From Rhinopomastus cyanomelas (lineage: Eukaryota; Chordata; Aves; Bucerotiformes; Rhinopomastidae), in NCBI GenBank assembly GCA_013400115.1, contig VXBP01003514.1:441888-505887 (forward strand): a stretch of 64,000 nucleotides of DNA, given 5' to 3'. The notes below the pieces were generated by a model. It saw only the letters and a list, made by a program, of their open reading frames with translations, made no database searches and was not told the DNA's origin. A program made the translations under genes and the position numbers. Each line of letters opens with the position of its first letter. Position 1 is the first letter of the stretch. Shown here piece after piece: positions 36,036 to 48,800 of the stretch.

Positions 36036-36079
36036 TCTCTCTCTCTCTCTGTGTCTCTCTCTCTGTCTCTCTCTCTCTC
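36036..36079 (+). repeat. (CT)n microsatellite in the SHANK2 3'UTR
   Basis: A CT-rich tract with two GT interruptions. It reads as GA repeats in the SHANK2 transcript, about 230 nt after the stop codon. Confidence 0.9.
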
Positions 36080-36308
36080 GGATCTCCCCACGACTTTGAA
36101 AGAAAATGGCCCCGCCAGTGTCACACATTTAGGTTGACGTTTGGGCATGTCGCATACAGTCTGCGTCACCTGAGTACCAGCAGTTCAACTGTTTTCCCCC
36201 TCCCCCCCAATTTTGCTGGCACTCGCAGACAGACAAGGCATTTGGGGTATTTCAGTACCAGCCCATCTCTAGATATCAACAGAAGTTTGTGAGGCGAAAC
36301 AGCCGTTC

Positions 36309-36882
36309 TTATCTGTCCAGCAGCTGCTTCAAAGCTCTTTCTATGTTCATTCTGTGCCCAACTCTAGTCACGCCGAGGTCTATCAGATCTTCCTTTTGTA
36401 GATTTGGTAAATGTGTGCCATCTATTTCATTGTCCATAAAGGTTTCTTTATGTTCACCTAAGTTTAGACTCTCCAACCAATCCGCCACGTCTGGTTTAGT
36501 CCACAGGTGGACAGGCTTAGTTGTAAAAGGCTTATTTGAGATTGGCTGTTGCAATATGGAGGGAGAAGGAGACCTGCTGCGCCCTGTGGTCAAGCCAAAC
36601 AAGTCCCCGGAAGGGGGCTGGCTGGGGAGGCTAAATACATCAGACAAAGTTGGAGAAGGAGATGAAGCTGAAGCAGAAGCAGTCAGAGGAGCAGGCATGA
36701 TGTCTTTATTAATCTCTGTTGGTGAAACCACAGGGCTTGGAGCATGTCTTGCTCCTGAGGTCCTACTGTCATAGTCTGGGGACCTGCTCTGCAGTGTGAT
36801 CGGCTGGCTGGTTCCAGGTCGGACAGTGAAAGTGATTGTTGTACTTCGTGTACCTGAGACAGTACTCATGACTTCCGTGCTC
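36309..36882 (-). CDS. SHANK2: SHANK2 last coding exon: SAM domain
   Basis: The acceptor is TTACCATTTCAG. The first base completes an Arg codon shared with the 2.4 kb exon, and the frame runs to TAA with 190 full codons before it. It starts STEVMSTVSGTRSTTITFTV. The SAM domain (KPDVADWLESLNLGEHKETF ... RVGHRMNIERALKQLLDR) fills the end and mediates self-assembly into sheets in the postsynaptic density. It is nearly identical to human. Confidence 0.97.
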
Positions 36883-39800
36883 CTGAAATGGTAAAACAGA
36901 CATGGCGAGTTAGCCAGATCAGCCGCCAGCCAGACCTGCCAAACACGGCTCTGCAAAGCTTCAACAGCTTCATTTTTTAACCAGCAGCATCACGTTAAAA
37001 GTAATGATTGATTAACTCTTGCCTATAAAACAACCGCCAGTGGTGAGCCACAGAGACAAACAAAACCTTTGCTTGTGAGGAACAAACACCTTCCAGAGCA
37101 CAGCCTTCTGTTTTAAAGCTACACCACAGTATCTTGTGGTTAACTAACTGAGAGACACTGAAGGGAATAAGCACACAAGAACTTAAGTACCATTGTGGGG
37201 TGGATCAGAAGCAGGGTGGTTACTAGGTAGAGAGAGCTTCTCCCTCCCTTCTACTCTGCCCTGGTGAGACCACGCCTGGAATATTGTGTCCAGTTCTGGG
37301 CGTCTCAGAAGAACACAGAGCTGCTGGAGAGAGTCCAGCGCAGAGCCACAGAGATTATGAAGGGAGTGGAACATCCTCCTGCTGAGGAAAGGCTGAGGGC
37401 GCTGGGTATCTTGAACTTGGAAAAAAGGAGACTGAGGGGTGACCTCATTAGGGTTGATAAATATGTGAAAGGTGGGTGTCAGCAGGATGGAGAATAAGGG
37501 GTAACTGGTGTAAGCTGGAACATAGGAGGTTCCACATCAATGTGAGAAGAAACTTCCTCCCAGTGAGGGTGACGGAAGGAGCTCCCCAGGGGTGTTGTGG
37601 GGTCTCCTTCTCTGGAGATGTTTAAAACCCGCCTGGCCATGTTTCTGTGCTACTTGATCTAGGGGATCCTGCTGTGGTGGGGGGATTGGACTGGATGATC
37701 TTTCAAGGTCACTTCCAATCCCTAATGTTCTGTGATTCTGTGATCAGAGTTGACCTTCCCATCGTTGTATGGAGCAGGGTTATTCCCCCTTTCAGCTTTA
37801 AACTTCCAGTTTTCCACAGTTAGATACCACAGCTAGTAATAGGAAGCATTGGGGTTCAGATCTGGAGCCATTCAGGGCCAGGCTGATGGGGCTCTGGGCA
37901 GTCTTATTCTAGTTAGAGCTGACCCTGCATCTTGTAGGGGGGTTGGACTAGATAGCCTTTGGAGGTCCCTGCCACCTCAATATATGATTCTATGACCTTC
38001 TTCAGTGTTTCCTTGGTTTCTAACGGCTGAGGTGAGTGCTGTGAGCTGATGTGCTCCCTGCATCACCTCTGGGGCTTTGGCACTGAGACATCACTGACAG
38101 CACCCTACCCTAAGGTTCAGAGCACAGAGAGTCTCTCTCAAATAAAGCTCCGACACGGTGCCATTAGAGAAGAGCTAAGAATAACTTACTGGAGACCACA
38201 GGTGTTGTTCATGTGAGCAAGCCCACTGGTTTCCCCATGAAGTGTTCCATGCTTTTCAGTGGGAACTGGGGGATCTTTCTGAGAGCTGAACACCCAGAAC
38301 TTCACTTGAGACACAGTAGGAGCAAACTTTTCGAACTTGCGCCTTTGTAATTTAGCAAAGAAAGGAAACACTTGATAAGGTTTAGTGAGCTTCCTGTGAT
38401 TCCTTTTGGTGTTTAATGGCTCTCGTCCTCCAGGACCAAGCAATCTTACTGGCAAGAAACCATTACATTCTACTAACTAAAGGGAACGAGTTCTTTCTAC
38501 CCACTTTGAGCGTTGCGAGTCTCCCACACTTTAATAAGGTGAGATCTGATTTTAAATCAACAAAACTGCTTTGAAAAGCGTTGGGTAGTGGCTGCCCTAG
38601 TGTTGGCGAGAAGAGCAGGGTAAGTTTTGTGTAACTGTGGAAACATCTTGCAATCTCCTTACCTTCAGCTACCCTTGTACTTAACTTTCCCATCTTGCAA
38701 ACAGTGGAAATGATGAGTTTGTGTTCACACTCACTGTGGCAATTTCAAATGGATGATAAAAAATGATCTAATATTATGATAAACACTTAAAGATAATTGC
38801 TGTTACTTGGCCCAGACGTCACCTTCTGCTTGGCAACTCACTTCTGCTGCTGCTTCTCTGCATCGCTCCTCTCAGGGACTCCCTCTCCATCCTTGTTTGG
38901 GAAATCACAGTCATTTTCCCTTTAAAAGAAGCACATTCAAACTCCCCAAACTAAGCTGTAAGCTCGTATTTGTAAGGCTTCCTTAGACCAGCGTTACCTA
39001 AGCTGCGCAGACCTAGAGGCAGCAACACTGGGTGAGCAAAGCGACACAAGGCAAGGTTGTGCTTTGCTTTCCGTCAGCCCGGATCAGAGGAAGGGCTTCA
39101 CATGGCTACGGGTGATACTGGAAGCTCTGTGGGCATCTTGGGCCATAGACTCAGGACTACTGATGATTCTCTAGAAGAGTGATAAGACTTTTTTTCACTA
39201 TTTTAGCTGGTTAATGAGGTTTGACTACCAGCTTGGCTTACAGCCACATCAATACTCAACGCTCAAGAGATTCCAGACGTTAACCCTTTGATGAGAAAGC
39301 TCAGAGCACTTCATGAACATTTAACAGACTAATTTATCCTACAGCAACTTATCTTCTTCAAGAAATTTATCAGTTCTACTACACTCATGTTTCAGTACCT
39401 GTCCCTGCTGATGCAACAGTACTCCTGTCCACAGAATCACAGTCCAGGATGAGTTTTAACCATACCAACCTGAGGTCACTGTTGACTACAAAATTATTCA
39501 ACAACTCACATAGGTCAGACATCAGGAAAAGTTTCTTGAATCTGAGGGTGGTGGATCCCTGAACAGGCTGCCTAGAGAGGTGATGGAGGCCCCATCCCTG
39601 GAGCCATCCAAAGTCAGGCTGGATGGGGCTCCGGGCAATCTGTTCTAGTGAGAGATGTCCCTGCTTGTTGCAGGGGTGTTGGACTAGATGTCCTTTGAGG
39701 TCCCTTCCAACCCTATGATTCTATAGTTTTGTTAATATTCAGAAGCGAATCAGTGGAGGGAAGACTCCTAGGAGCCTCCCCTGTAAAAGAAACAACCCCC

Positions 39801-42800
39801 CAACCACTGTGTTCTCACTGGGGGCTGTGTTATCCAGCAACCTGCCCCAAGATTTGCTGTTCCTGACAAAGCTCTTCCCTTGAACCAGATCAAAAAAAAC
39901 CTCTTGAGAACCTCTTGAGTCTACAGAAGTGCTGCAAGAAACTAACTTGTTGGGGATTATTTGAGAACAAGCAACCCCAAAACTTTGTCTTCATCTCTTC
40001 TAATATTTTTATTTTTGGATCATCAAAGGAAAATTGTAGGGTAGGAACGTAAGGCAATAATTGTCTGGTTTGGGGGAGGATTAAGAAGAACAAGGGCTGT
40101 GATGTGATGACTGGCAGGATGCAGACTCTCACAATAGTGTTATTTTAGGGAGGAGGATGAAGAAATGGTTAGAGGCTGTTGCAAGCAACACTGTTCAGTC
40201 GGAGAGAAGAATAATCATCAAGGTCTGTGGGAGTCTGCTCAAGAGCAACAGTTCCCATGTGAACGTCTGGAAAGCAGCATTAATGGTGCTAGTGAGGGGA
40301 AGAGAACCAGGAGGTGGCTTCACCCCACTCTTCCTGGGATTCTGGAAGGATAAAGGGGGAAATCCACAACTTCCAGGGATGACAAACTCGACAGTTATGG
40401 CTGCTGCAGATCTTGATCATTTTTAGGGCTCACAGAAATACTGGTGCAGGTCTAGAGAAGGGCAACAAGGCCTGTGAAGGGTTCTGGAGTGCAAGACCTG
40501 TGAGGAGCAGCTCAGGGAACCGGGGTCGTTTTGTCTCTAGAAAAGGAGGCAAAGAGGAGATCTCCTGTCAGGTAGTTGTAGAGAGAAGGAGCTCAGTCTC
40601 TTCTCCCTGGTGGCAAGTGATAGGAGCAGAGGAAAAGACTGCAGGAGAGGTTTAGGTTGGATGTTAAGAAGAGTATTTTTTACAGAAAAGGTTATCTAAT
40701 ATTGCAACAGGCTACCCAGGGCAGTGCTGGAGTCCCCATCCCTGGAGGGATGTAAGCAACATGTGGATTTGGGTGCTTAGAGACAGGATTTAATGATGAC
40801 CTGGCTGTCCTGGGTCAAAAGTTGACTTGTTGATTCTACAGGTCTTTTCCACCAGAGAGATTCTGTGAGATTTTGTGTCTTTACTTTTAACCTCATTTTT
40901 AATGTGCAGCTTTAAGCTGCACCAACCACCACAAAATCACAGAACATTAGGGATTGGAAGGGACATCGAAAGATTATCCAGTCCAATCCCCCCTGCCAGA
41001 GCAGGATCACCTAGACCAAGCTGCACAGGAACATGGCCAGGCAGGTTTTAAACATCTTCAGAGAAGGAGACTCCACAACCCCCCTGGGCAGCCCCTTCCA
41101 GTTGCTCTGTTACCCTCACTGGGAAGAAGGTCCTTCTCAGATTGATGTGGAACTTACTCTGTTCCAGCTCACACCTGCTGTCCTATCACTGGGTGCCCCT
41201 GAGCAGAGTTTGGCTCCATCCTCCTGACACCTGCCCTTTCAATGTTTATCAACATTCATGGGGTCACCCCCCAGTCTCCTTTTCTCCAAGCTCAAGAGAC
41301 CCAGCTCCCTCAGACTTTACCTCCATGTCTGCAAGTCCAGCACAATTTCATAGAAACATAGACTGGCTCAGGTTGGAAGGGACCTTAGAGATCATTTACT
41401 CCAACCTTCCTGCCAAGGGCAGGGCTGCCTCTCAATCATCACAACAATGCCCCTTATTTTGGTGCTCAGACATGGCTTAAGGAACCTGGTCTTGCATGCT
41501 CCTGTTAGCTAAACATTTGCTGGATACTTCCCTGATGGAAATGGCTTTTATTCCAGCTTGAGGTGACATCCTACTTCTGGTTGGAGCATGGCTACCATCT
41601 GTGGATTAGGATGACCTAATCCACACTGCACTTTGTAACAGAATCAACACCAAAGTCACTCGGATGCAAAGAACAATGGGTGAGCACTACAGAAAAGCAG
41701 CAGAATGTACAACATTGAATACTTAGTGCTCTGTGGTCGTCACTTACTTCATGGCACTTCAGCACGACCCTCCTCTGACAACAGCAGTCACGACAGCAAA
41801 CAAAAATGACAAAATGGAATGGCTGAAACACCAAAAAGTTACTGACAAAGCCAGCAATCCCCTGAGAGGCGCCGGCAAACACTTAACGGAATGGAACGAA
41901 GCTAACGGCACAGCACAGCACTACACTGAAAAACCAGGGCCTGAGAACTGCCCCACGAGAGACATGTTTCATCCTCTGTGAAATTCAGACAGCCTAAGCC
42001 AAATGTTGCATCAGATCCCACACAGGAATCACTACTGAGTTCAGCTCTGCCTTACCTGGTTGTGACAAAACCAGGAACCTTTCCAGACAGTCATTAAAAC
42101 AAATCATTCAGAGGTAGACAAACCTGCTGGCAGTAGGCAGCTTCACTCTAAAAACTTGTTGTGTCAACGCAGAACGGGTTATTTTATCCTAAAGGACTCG
42201 ATCCTGCATGGCTGAACATCCTCCCTAGCTCCCACGTTCATAATGAGCCTTTCCCAGTACCACGAGTGCTGCCCAACCTGCCCCAGAGCCCGTGAGGACC
42301 CTGCGCAAACGCAGCTAGAGCAACATCAGCACTGCTGCAACCAGGAACTGCTTCTCCCTGTGGCAAAGCCATCAATCACTGGTGTGGTGATGGTGCAGAG
42401 TAGCAGCAGTTGCTGTTCATTACTCCTGGAGCTGTGCTGGAGGAATGCTGTTCTCCCTGGGGGCTCTGGGTTTCTTCTCCTTCACAGCCACTGGGTCTAC
42501 TCTGCATTAATCACACTGACATTAGTCAGTCGATCTTGCAGCTTTCTGTTTGATCATCGTCGTGTTGCTAAGCGACTGCTGGGTTCACACATGGAGTGGG
42601 CGCTGCCCTCTTCACCTTATAAAAACCCCTGCATTACTCTTCTCCTTGTTTCTTTTACCAGCTCCACATAAAACTGAGGAGCCTCTCAAGTGAATTTATA
42701 GCACAGCTCTATTTATAGCATCGTGGTCGATACTACTACGCGTCTTGTCCTCCTCCTCCCGCTCACCGACAGCATCGCCCACCAGGCTGCGGGGCTCCCA

Positions 42801-45800
42801 CACTGGCTTTTCCAGCTCTGTACCCATCACATCCAAATGCTGACCACATCTCACCACTGAGGCTCTAGTTCTAGTTTTATAGTTGGATTTGATGATGTTA
42901 AAGGTCTTTTCCAACCTAAATGAATCTCTGATTCTGGGAATTTGTGTCAAATGGAGCCCCACATCTGAACATCCTCAACCATAGTCTCCCAAGGGAAGGG
43001 TTTGATCACCCTACATCGGACAGTTTCCAGACCCAGCACGACAGACTGCAGTGACATCTCATCTGAACTCTATTTTTAGTTTGATAGGTTGGACTAGATG
43101 ATTCTTGAGGTCCCTTCCAACTGGTAATCCTAGAAATCCATGAATTTCTGGAAAGAACGATGGGCAAAAATGGAGCGAGGGTTGGATGTTGTGGCCTCAC
43201 TACACGGACAGATCAGATAAAAATCTCTCTGTCACCAGGACTGATCTCCAAAACACCTTAAAGTAAATGATGGACAAGACTGGGAGTGCGATGTGGAGCT
43301 CTGCTGCAGAATTTCCTGAGCAAAACCCTTTAATTACATTTTTATTAGTACAAAGCACATCCTTTTGCTTCTTCCTCTCTTTCCTTCCATGGGCAGTGAT
43401 GCCTCTCAACTAGATAGATATGGAATAAGGAAGATACGGAAAATATCTTTTTGGATATGGGAAACTATGGAAAGAAGGCTTTTTGTCTGTGTTTCTGTAG
43501 CAAGCCAGTGCCAAAACTATCCACAATTTAATTCACAGAAGCAGTGGTAGGACAAGGGGCAGTGGGTGTGAGCTGGACCAGAGGAGGTTCCACATCAGTA
43601 TGAGAAGGAACTTCTTCTCAGTGAGGGTGACAGAGCACTGGTAGGGGCTGCCCAGGGGGGTTGTGGAGTCTCCTTCTCGGGAGACATTTAAAACCAACCT
43701 GGCCATGTTCCTGTGTGACCTGATCTAGGGCATCTTGCTGTGGCAGGGGGATTGGACTGGCTGATCTTTTGAGGTCCCTTTCAATCCCTAATGTTCTGTG
43801 ATATTTACATTATGGTTGCCAGCCTCTGTCATTTCCTAATAAAACAGAGCCTCTAATATAGATCTCTAATATAATCTGGAAATATCTATTAGTTTAGATA
43901 TAAAAGACAATAAATAATCTGAAGCTACAGGCAACACATTCTTATGTTTTTTTAACAGGAAAGATGGTTGATGTCTAGCAAAAACAGTATTTCTGATGGC
44001 ATTAAAAAAAATCACATGAAATGGAACCATCAGTGTCATCTGCAAGACAAGACTTATGTAAAGTCGGGCTTAGTGCACAAGTACTGGTTTTATGCTTGCC
44101 TGAGGTATTCTTAAATCCAGAGTGCTCCAGTGCTGTACTAACTTTGCTGGAAGATTGTCTTCACCCAGCAGTCATCATATATTGTGCTTCTTGTTCTGTT
44201 CCATTGCCCCGAATTCCAGATTTCCAGTGGCTTCCTACCATTCCACCTCTCTGTCACCACTTTCATGACTACCTGATGCTGAGGCTTTGCATCTCACTGC
44301 TTCCTGAATCATCCACAATTAACAGAGCCATTCTTCCAGATAAAGCCAGACTTATCTTTAAGCGTGCAAAGATCTGGAGCTTTTCAAAGTCGGAATTATC
44401 TATTATTCAGCAGAAAAACTCTAATAACAGACTTAGCTGGCATTTTTATAAAAGAATAAACCAGCACTGCATTTCTGCAAATAAATGGCATTTATGGGGA
44501 GAAGCCCAGGCCAAATAATTGGCAATACTTCAGTAAAAGGTACATTTAGTGCTGTAAGGGAGACCAAACCCTTTGGTATCACAAAAAGAAATCATAGAAT
44601 TACTGAGGCTGGAAAAGCCCTCTGAGATCATCCAGCCCAACCCAGGACCTGGCATCACATCATCAGCCAGACCAAGGTCTAATGGCCACACACAGGCTGT
44701 CCTTAAACACCTCCAGGGATGAGGACTCCACCACTGTCCTTGGCAGTCCATGCCAGTGTCTGATCACCCTTTCTGTGAGGAAGGGCTTCCTAACATCCAA
44801 CCTAATCCTGCCCCTGGCAGCTTCAGGCCATGTCCTCTCATCCTGGTGTTGGTTGCCTGGGAGAAGAACCTGACCCCCACCTGGCTACGACCTCCCTTCA
44901 GGTAGTTGTAGAAGAGGGAAACGGTTTCCCCCTGAGTCTCCTCCAGCCTCCACGGTTCCCCGCTGAGTCTCCCCCAGCTCCCTCAGCCTCTTCTGATCAG
45001 CTTTTCCCTCCCATCCCTTCCCCAACCTCATTGCTCCTCAGGACCTGCTCCAACCCCTCACTCCCTTTCTTGAAGTGAAAGTCCCAGCACTTCCCCCAGT
45101 ACTTGAGGGGAGGCCTTCCCAGTGCCTCAGGCTCTCAAAAAAACCTAACACAATCACTTCCCCCCCCTCCATAATCAACAGTGCAAAGTGATTTCAATTG
45201 TCTCATTTTCTAAGACACCTTTACACTTCGTGATAGAGTAGATTCTGCCAGGTACCGGCATGAATCAAATGGCATCGTGTAGTGAACGTGAAGTGAGCCC
45301 AGGGGAAACCGGGTGGTTTTTTTTATCCATCAGAAGCTGAGAGAAGTCAGAAGCTGAAGAGAAATTAAATTATTGCCACACTTTCAAAGAATAAAAAAAA
45401 TTAAAAGAGAAAACAAGTGATTAAAAATAAATTGAAGTAACTCACATCAAAGCGAACGAAAGCTTTGTGGAAACTGCCTTTGAAGCTGGAGCAAACTGAG
45501 CAAGCTCCTGTCTCATGGTGTCGGCCACACAGACATTGACAGGGCAGGAAATTGTTTCCCTCCGTAAAACCGTGAGGCAGACATGCACAACAGAGCAAAA
45601 GAACATTCTTCTTGACGTGATTTACAGGGTGAAGGGATGGATGGAAACAGCAATCAACCCTTTATGAGAGAATTATTTGCTGAATTACATTTACCTTGTA
45701 CTGAGACTTGCGGTTTTTGTTCCAGTAGGTGACTCCAGTCCTTCCCCTGGCTTTGAGGATTTCTCTCTGTTCATTTGCTGGAGTATTGAGTTCAATTCAC

Positions 45801-48800
45801 TAATGACATTAGCCTTTGGGCCTGAGAGAATTGGGCTTTTCACCTCCGTCACGTCACCCCATAGCTTAGATGTCCTTTGGGGAACAACTTTAGCCATGTT
45901 GGGCTGCGCGCTGATCGGAGGCGGGGGTGGCGCGGGAGGAGGGATCACAAAGCTGTCTACAGTTTCTTCGATGAGCGCGTCCTTGTAAAGTGCATTGCTT
46001 TTGTTGATTATGGGCTTCATTTTTGGCTTTGGAGGTACTGGGGGTTTGTCCACCAGAAATGTTTGCCCATCTGCATAGACTGTACAAGTATCCACGTTCT
46101 CACCCCCTTCCGAGGATAAGGTAGAGATGCTGGACACCGTTGAGATAGTGCTGGTTGTCTCTAAGTGATGGTCACTACTACTCCGACTGTCTACCTCCTC
46201 AATCCCAGAGTCAGTGACGTTATCAAAGCTGTCAGGGGGTGGCAGAAAGGAGGCAGGCAAACAGTTTGAAAGACCCACTTGCTTTTTACTGTCTAAGGAG
46301 TTTGTTGCCTGGCTGGGGGCAAATGGCGTGGGGGCAGGCGTGCCGTTCTTTCTTTGTTTAATCAAGTCTGTTAGGGCTGAACCAGGAGCCGCGCGGTCGT
46401 CGGGGATGTCAAAGCTGTTGGCAAACTCTAAGGGGGGTGGTAGCGGCTCGGTGAACAGAAACTCTTCATCGATATCGACTGATGCTAAGGGTGGCGGAGG
46501 GATGCGGAACGGCAAGATGACAGGGTCGTCGACGGAGCTGGCCGCCACAATGGTTTTGCAGGGTGATGCCGGGGGCTCGGGTGCAGCGGTCACATTCAGC
46601 TCGCTTTCTGCTTCCTCGGTCCCCTCTGGCCTCTCTGGCGGGGAGTTTTCAGGGCTAGGCTCCATTTCAGCTGCCTTTTCCTCTTCATCTTCAGGAGCAT
46701 CATCTGCCTTTGCTGTGTCCACGGTATGAACCATCAACAACCCAGCTGACTTCTGCTGCGAAGTATCCACAATGTTTATCAACATGTTTTTCTTCTCCTC
46801 GGCTTTCTTTTCTTTCCCTGCATCTGTTTCGTACTTGTTCTCGGTCTCCTGGCGTCTCAGTGGGCCACGAGTATTTTGCCTGGCGACAGTAGCGGTAACA
46901 GGAAAAGTCGTTTCAAGATTGGGTCTCAGCTTCGTATCGATGTAAAGCGGTTTATTCAGGTCAGCTTTAACGGTGTCTCCTTTGCCTGGAATCTGCTGCG
47001 TTTGCTCTTTCATGGCTCTGTCCCTGGCAGAGAGCGCGAGGGCTAGTGGCGAGTTGGGATCCAAGAGCTTGCCGGTGACCGGGTGAACGTAGCTATCTGA
47101 GCTGGGAGCGTTCGCGGGCTTTGCTGCCACCGTACTGTTCTCAGTACCTTTCGTTTTGGATGAAGTGTTTAGTGTCCTTGAATCGCTTTGATTGGTGGGT
47201 TCACTGCTATTGAACAGACTTTCAGGCTCTCTTGGTGCAGGAATCGGCGATGGTGACATAAGCTGTCTAAAACCGTCTTCGCTACTAAACATTGCCTCGT
47301 CGGTGAATTTGGATTGCCTCATACGTGGTGTTGGCGGCGTTAGTCCAACATCCTCGTCTCCTAGATCTGTGGAAAGGAAGGCTGGGGAATTACGTCTTGC
47401 TTCCAGCCTTTTCTCCCTGTCCCTCACAGCTCCAGCGATGGCTGCTGCAAACGGACTGCTGACACCCAAGCTGTCATCGGGTCGGAGCTGCCCGGGTTGC
47501 TCTGATGACTGAGGATCGATCTCCATGCTGCTCCCTTGGCTGCTTTTCCCACTGCTGCTGGTGGATGGCTCTTTCACGATAATTGTTGGGATTGGAATCG
47601 AGCAGGTCTTTTCTGGACTGTCTTCAACGTTGGATTGTTTCACCAGCATTCCCTTCCGCCTCGCTGGTTTGGCCGGCACATAAACTGCTTTGCTTGCGAT
47701 CTTCCCAACCTCAGAGTAGGGATTTTCGGGCATCTGACCCCTCTTGTTCCTGAAATTGGCCTGAGCAGCGGCGCTCCGACTGTACAGATCTTCAGAGTCC
47801 AAAGAGTACCGGTCCAGTTCTCGCCTGTAATAGATCCCTTTGTCCCTTATCATTGTTCCCACAGTCTCGGGCCTAACCAAAGAAATTTTTGCACCTGAAT
47901 TCTGATTAAATGGAGGTTTAATAGTTCCATAGCTCCTTGATGTGGGGGATTTGGGAGAGTTGTACAGAGAGGGAGAAGGTGGTGGTGGTGAAGGAGGTAA
48001 GGACTGTGGTGGTGGGGGGATATCTTCAGAGGTGTCAGGCATCGAAAGACTTCTGGTAAACTTCAGCATAGGAGGAGCCAAAAACTGCCGTTCTTCCTCT
48101 GTTATTCCTAAAAGATCAGAAAGTACAGCTAAAACACTGGCTTCCAAATGGATCCCTCATATTCTATTAGCTCTTTATCCCACCTAAAACACAGGGCCGC
48201 CTCTCACACTACATGAGGCACAAGCAGAACTACGACCGGGTCTTTTGGTTGATTCCTACCCTGAACAAGTTCTTTCCTGTTGAACTTCCCGAGACCCAGA
48301 TCCAGAACTAAAAAGGATGCTATGGAATTGTAATTAAACCAAGTGCTGATGCGTAGGCAAATGTTTGGGTTTTATGTGTCGTCAAGGTAGCTGTAGAAAA
48401 ACACACATTCCTTGGAAATTATCGAGCAGGGAGGATCTTCTGTGCGGAAGGGGAGCTTACGCCTTGCTCTAGCATGCTATAAACGCACATAATAACGCCA
48501 CTTCGAAACCTAATGAATGTGGAAGATGCATTTGAAACTTAGCACAGGGACTGTGAGGATTCCACTGGGGGGAAAAAAGAATCAGAAGGCTTCATTTTAA
48601 AAGGTGACATGATATTATTACAAATAAGGCTTTTAACATCAATAAGCTAGGCAATATTGGGATAATTTGGATGCTAATTTCACATCAGCATAATCAGCAC
48701 CTCAAAACTGATAAACATCGCTCCCAAGAACAAAGCAAACCCACATTTGTTCTGCTCTTTTTTTCCCTCTTCTGTAAAATCACCCATTATCATCACTGGG

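Larger units (their letters stand above)
31630..36308 (-). other. SHANK2: SHANK2 3' untranslated region (probable extent)
   Basis: This is the sequence downstream of the SHANK2 stop codon. No CR1 is seen between about 31.3 and 37.2 kb, in contrast with both flanks, which fits a transcribed and constrained 3'UTR of about 4.7 kb. It contains a CT/GA tract at 36036-36079 and T-rich (A-rich in the transcript) tracts at about 32517-32542 and 34280-34342. The distal end is inferred from the last AATAAA. Confidence 0.6.
36883..45694 (-). other. SHANK2 last intron
   Basis: This 8.8 kb intron holds the second copy of the unidentified dispersed repeat (about 36968-37196) and CR1 fragments of both orientations between 37.2 and 45.14 kb. 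An open frame on the opposite strand at 44021-44518 has no recognisable product. Confidence 0.85.
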
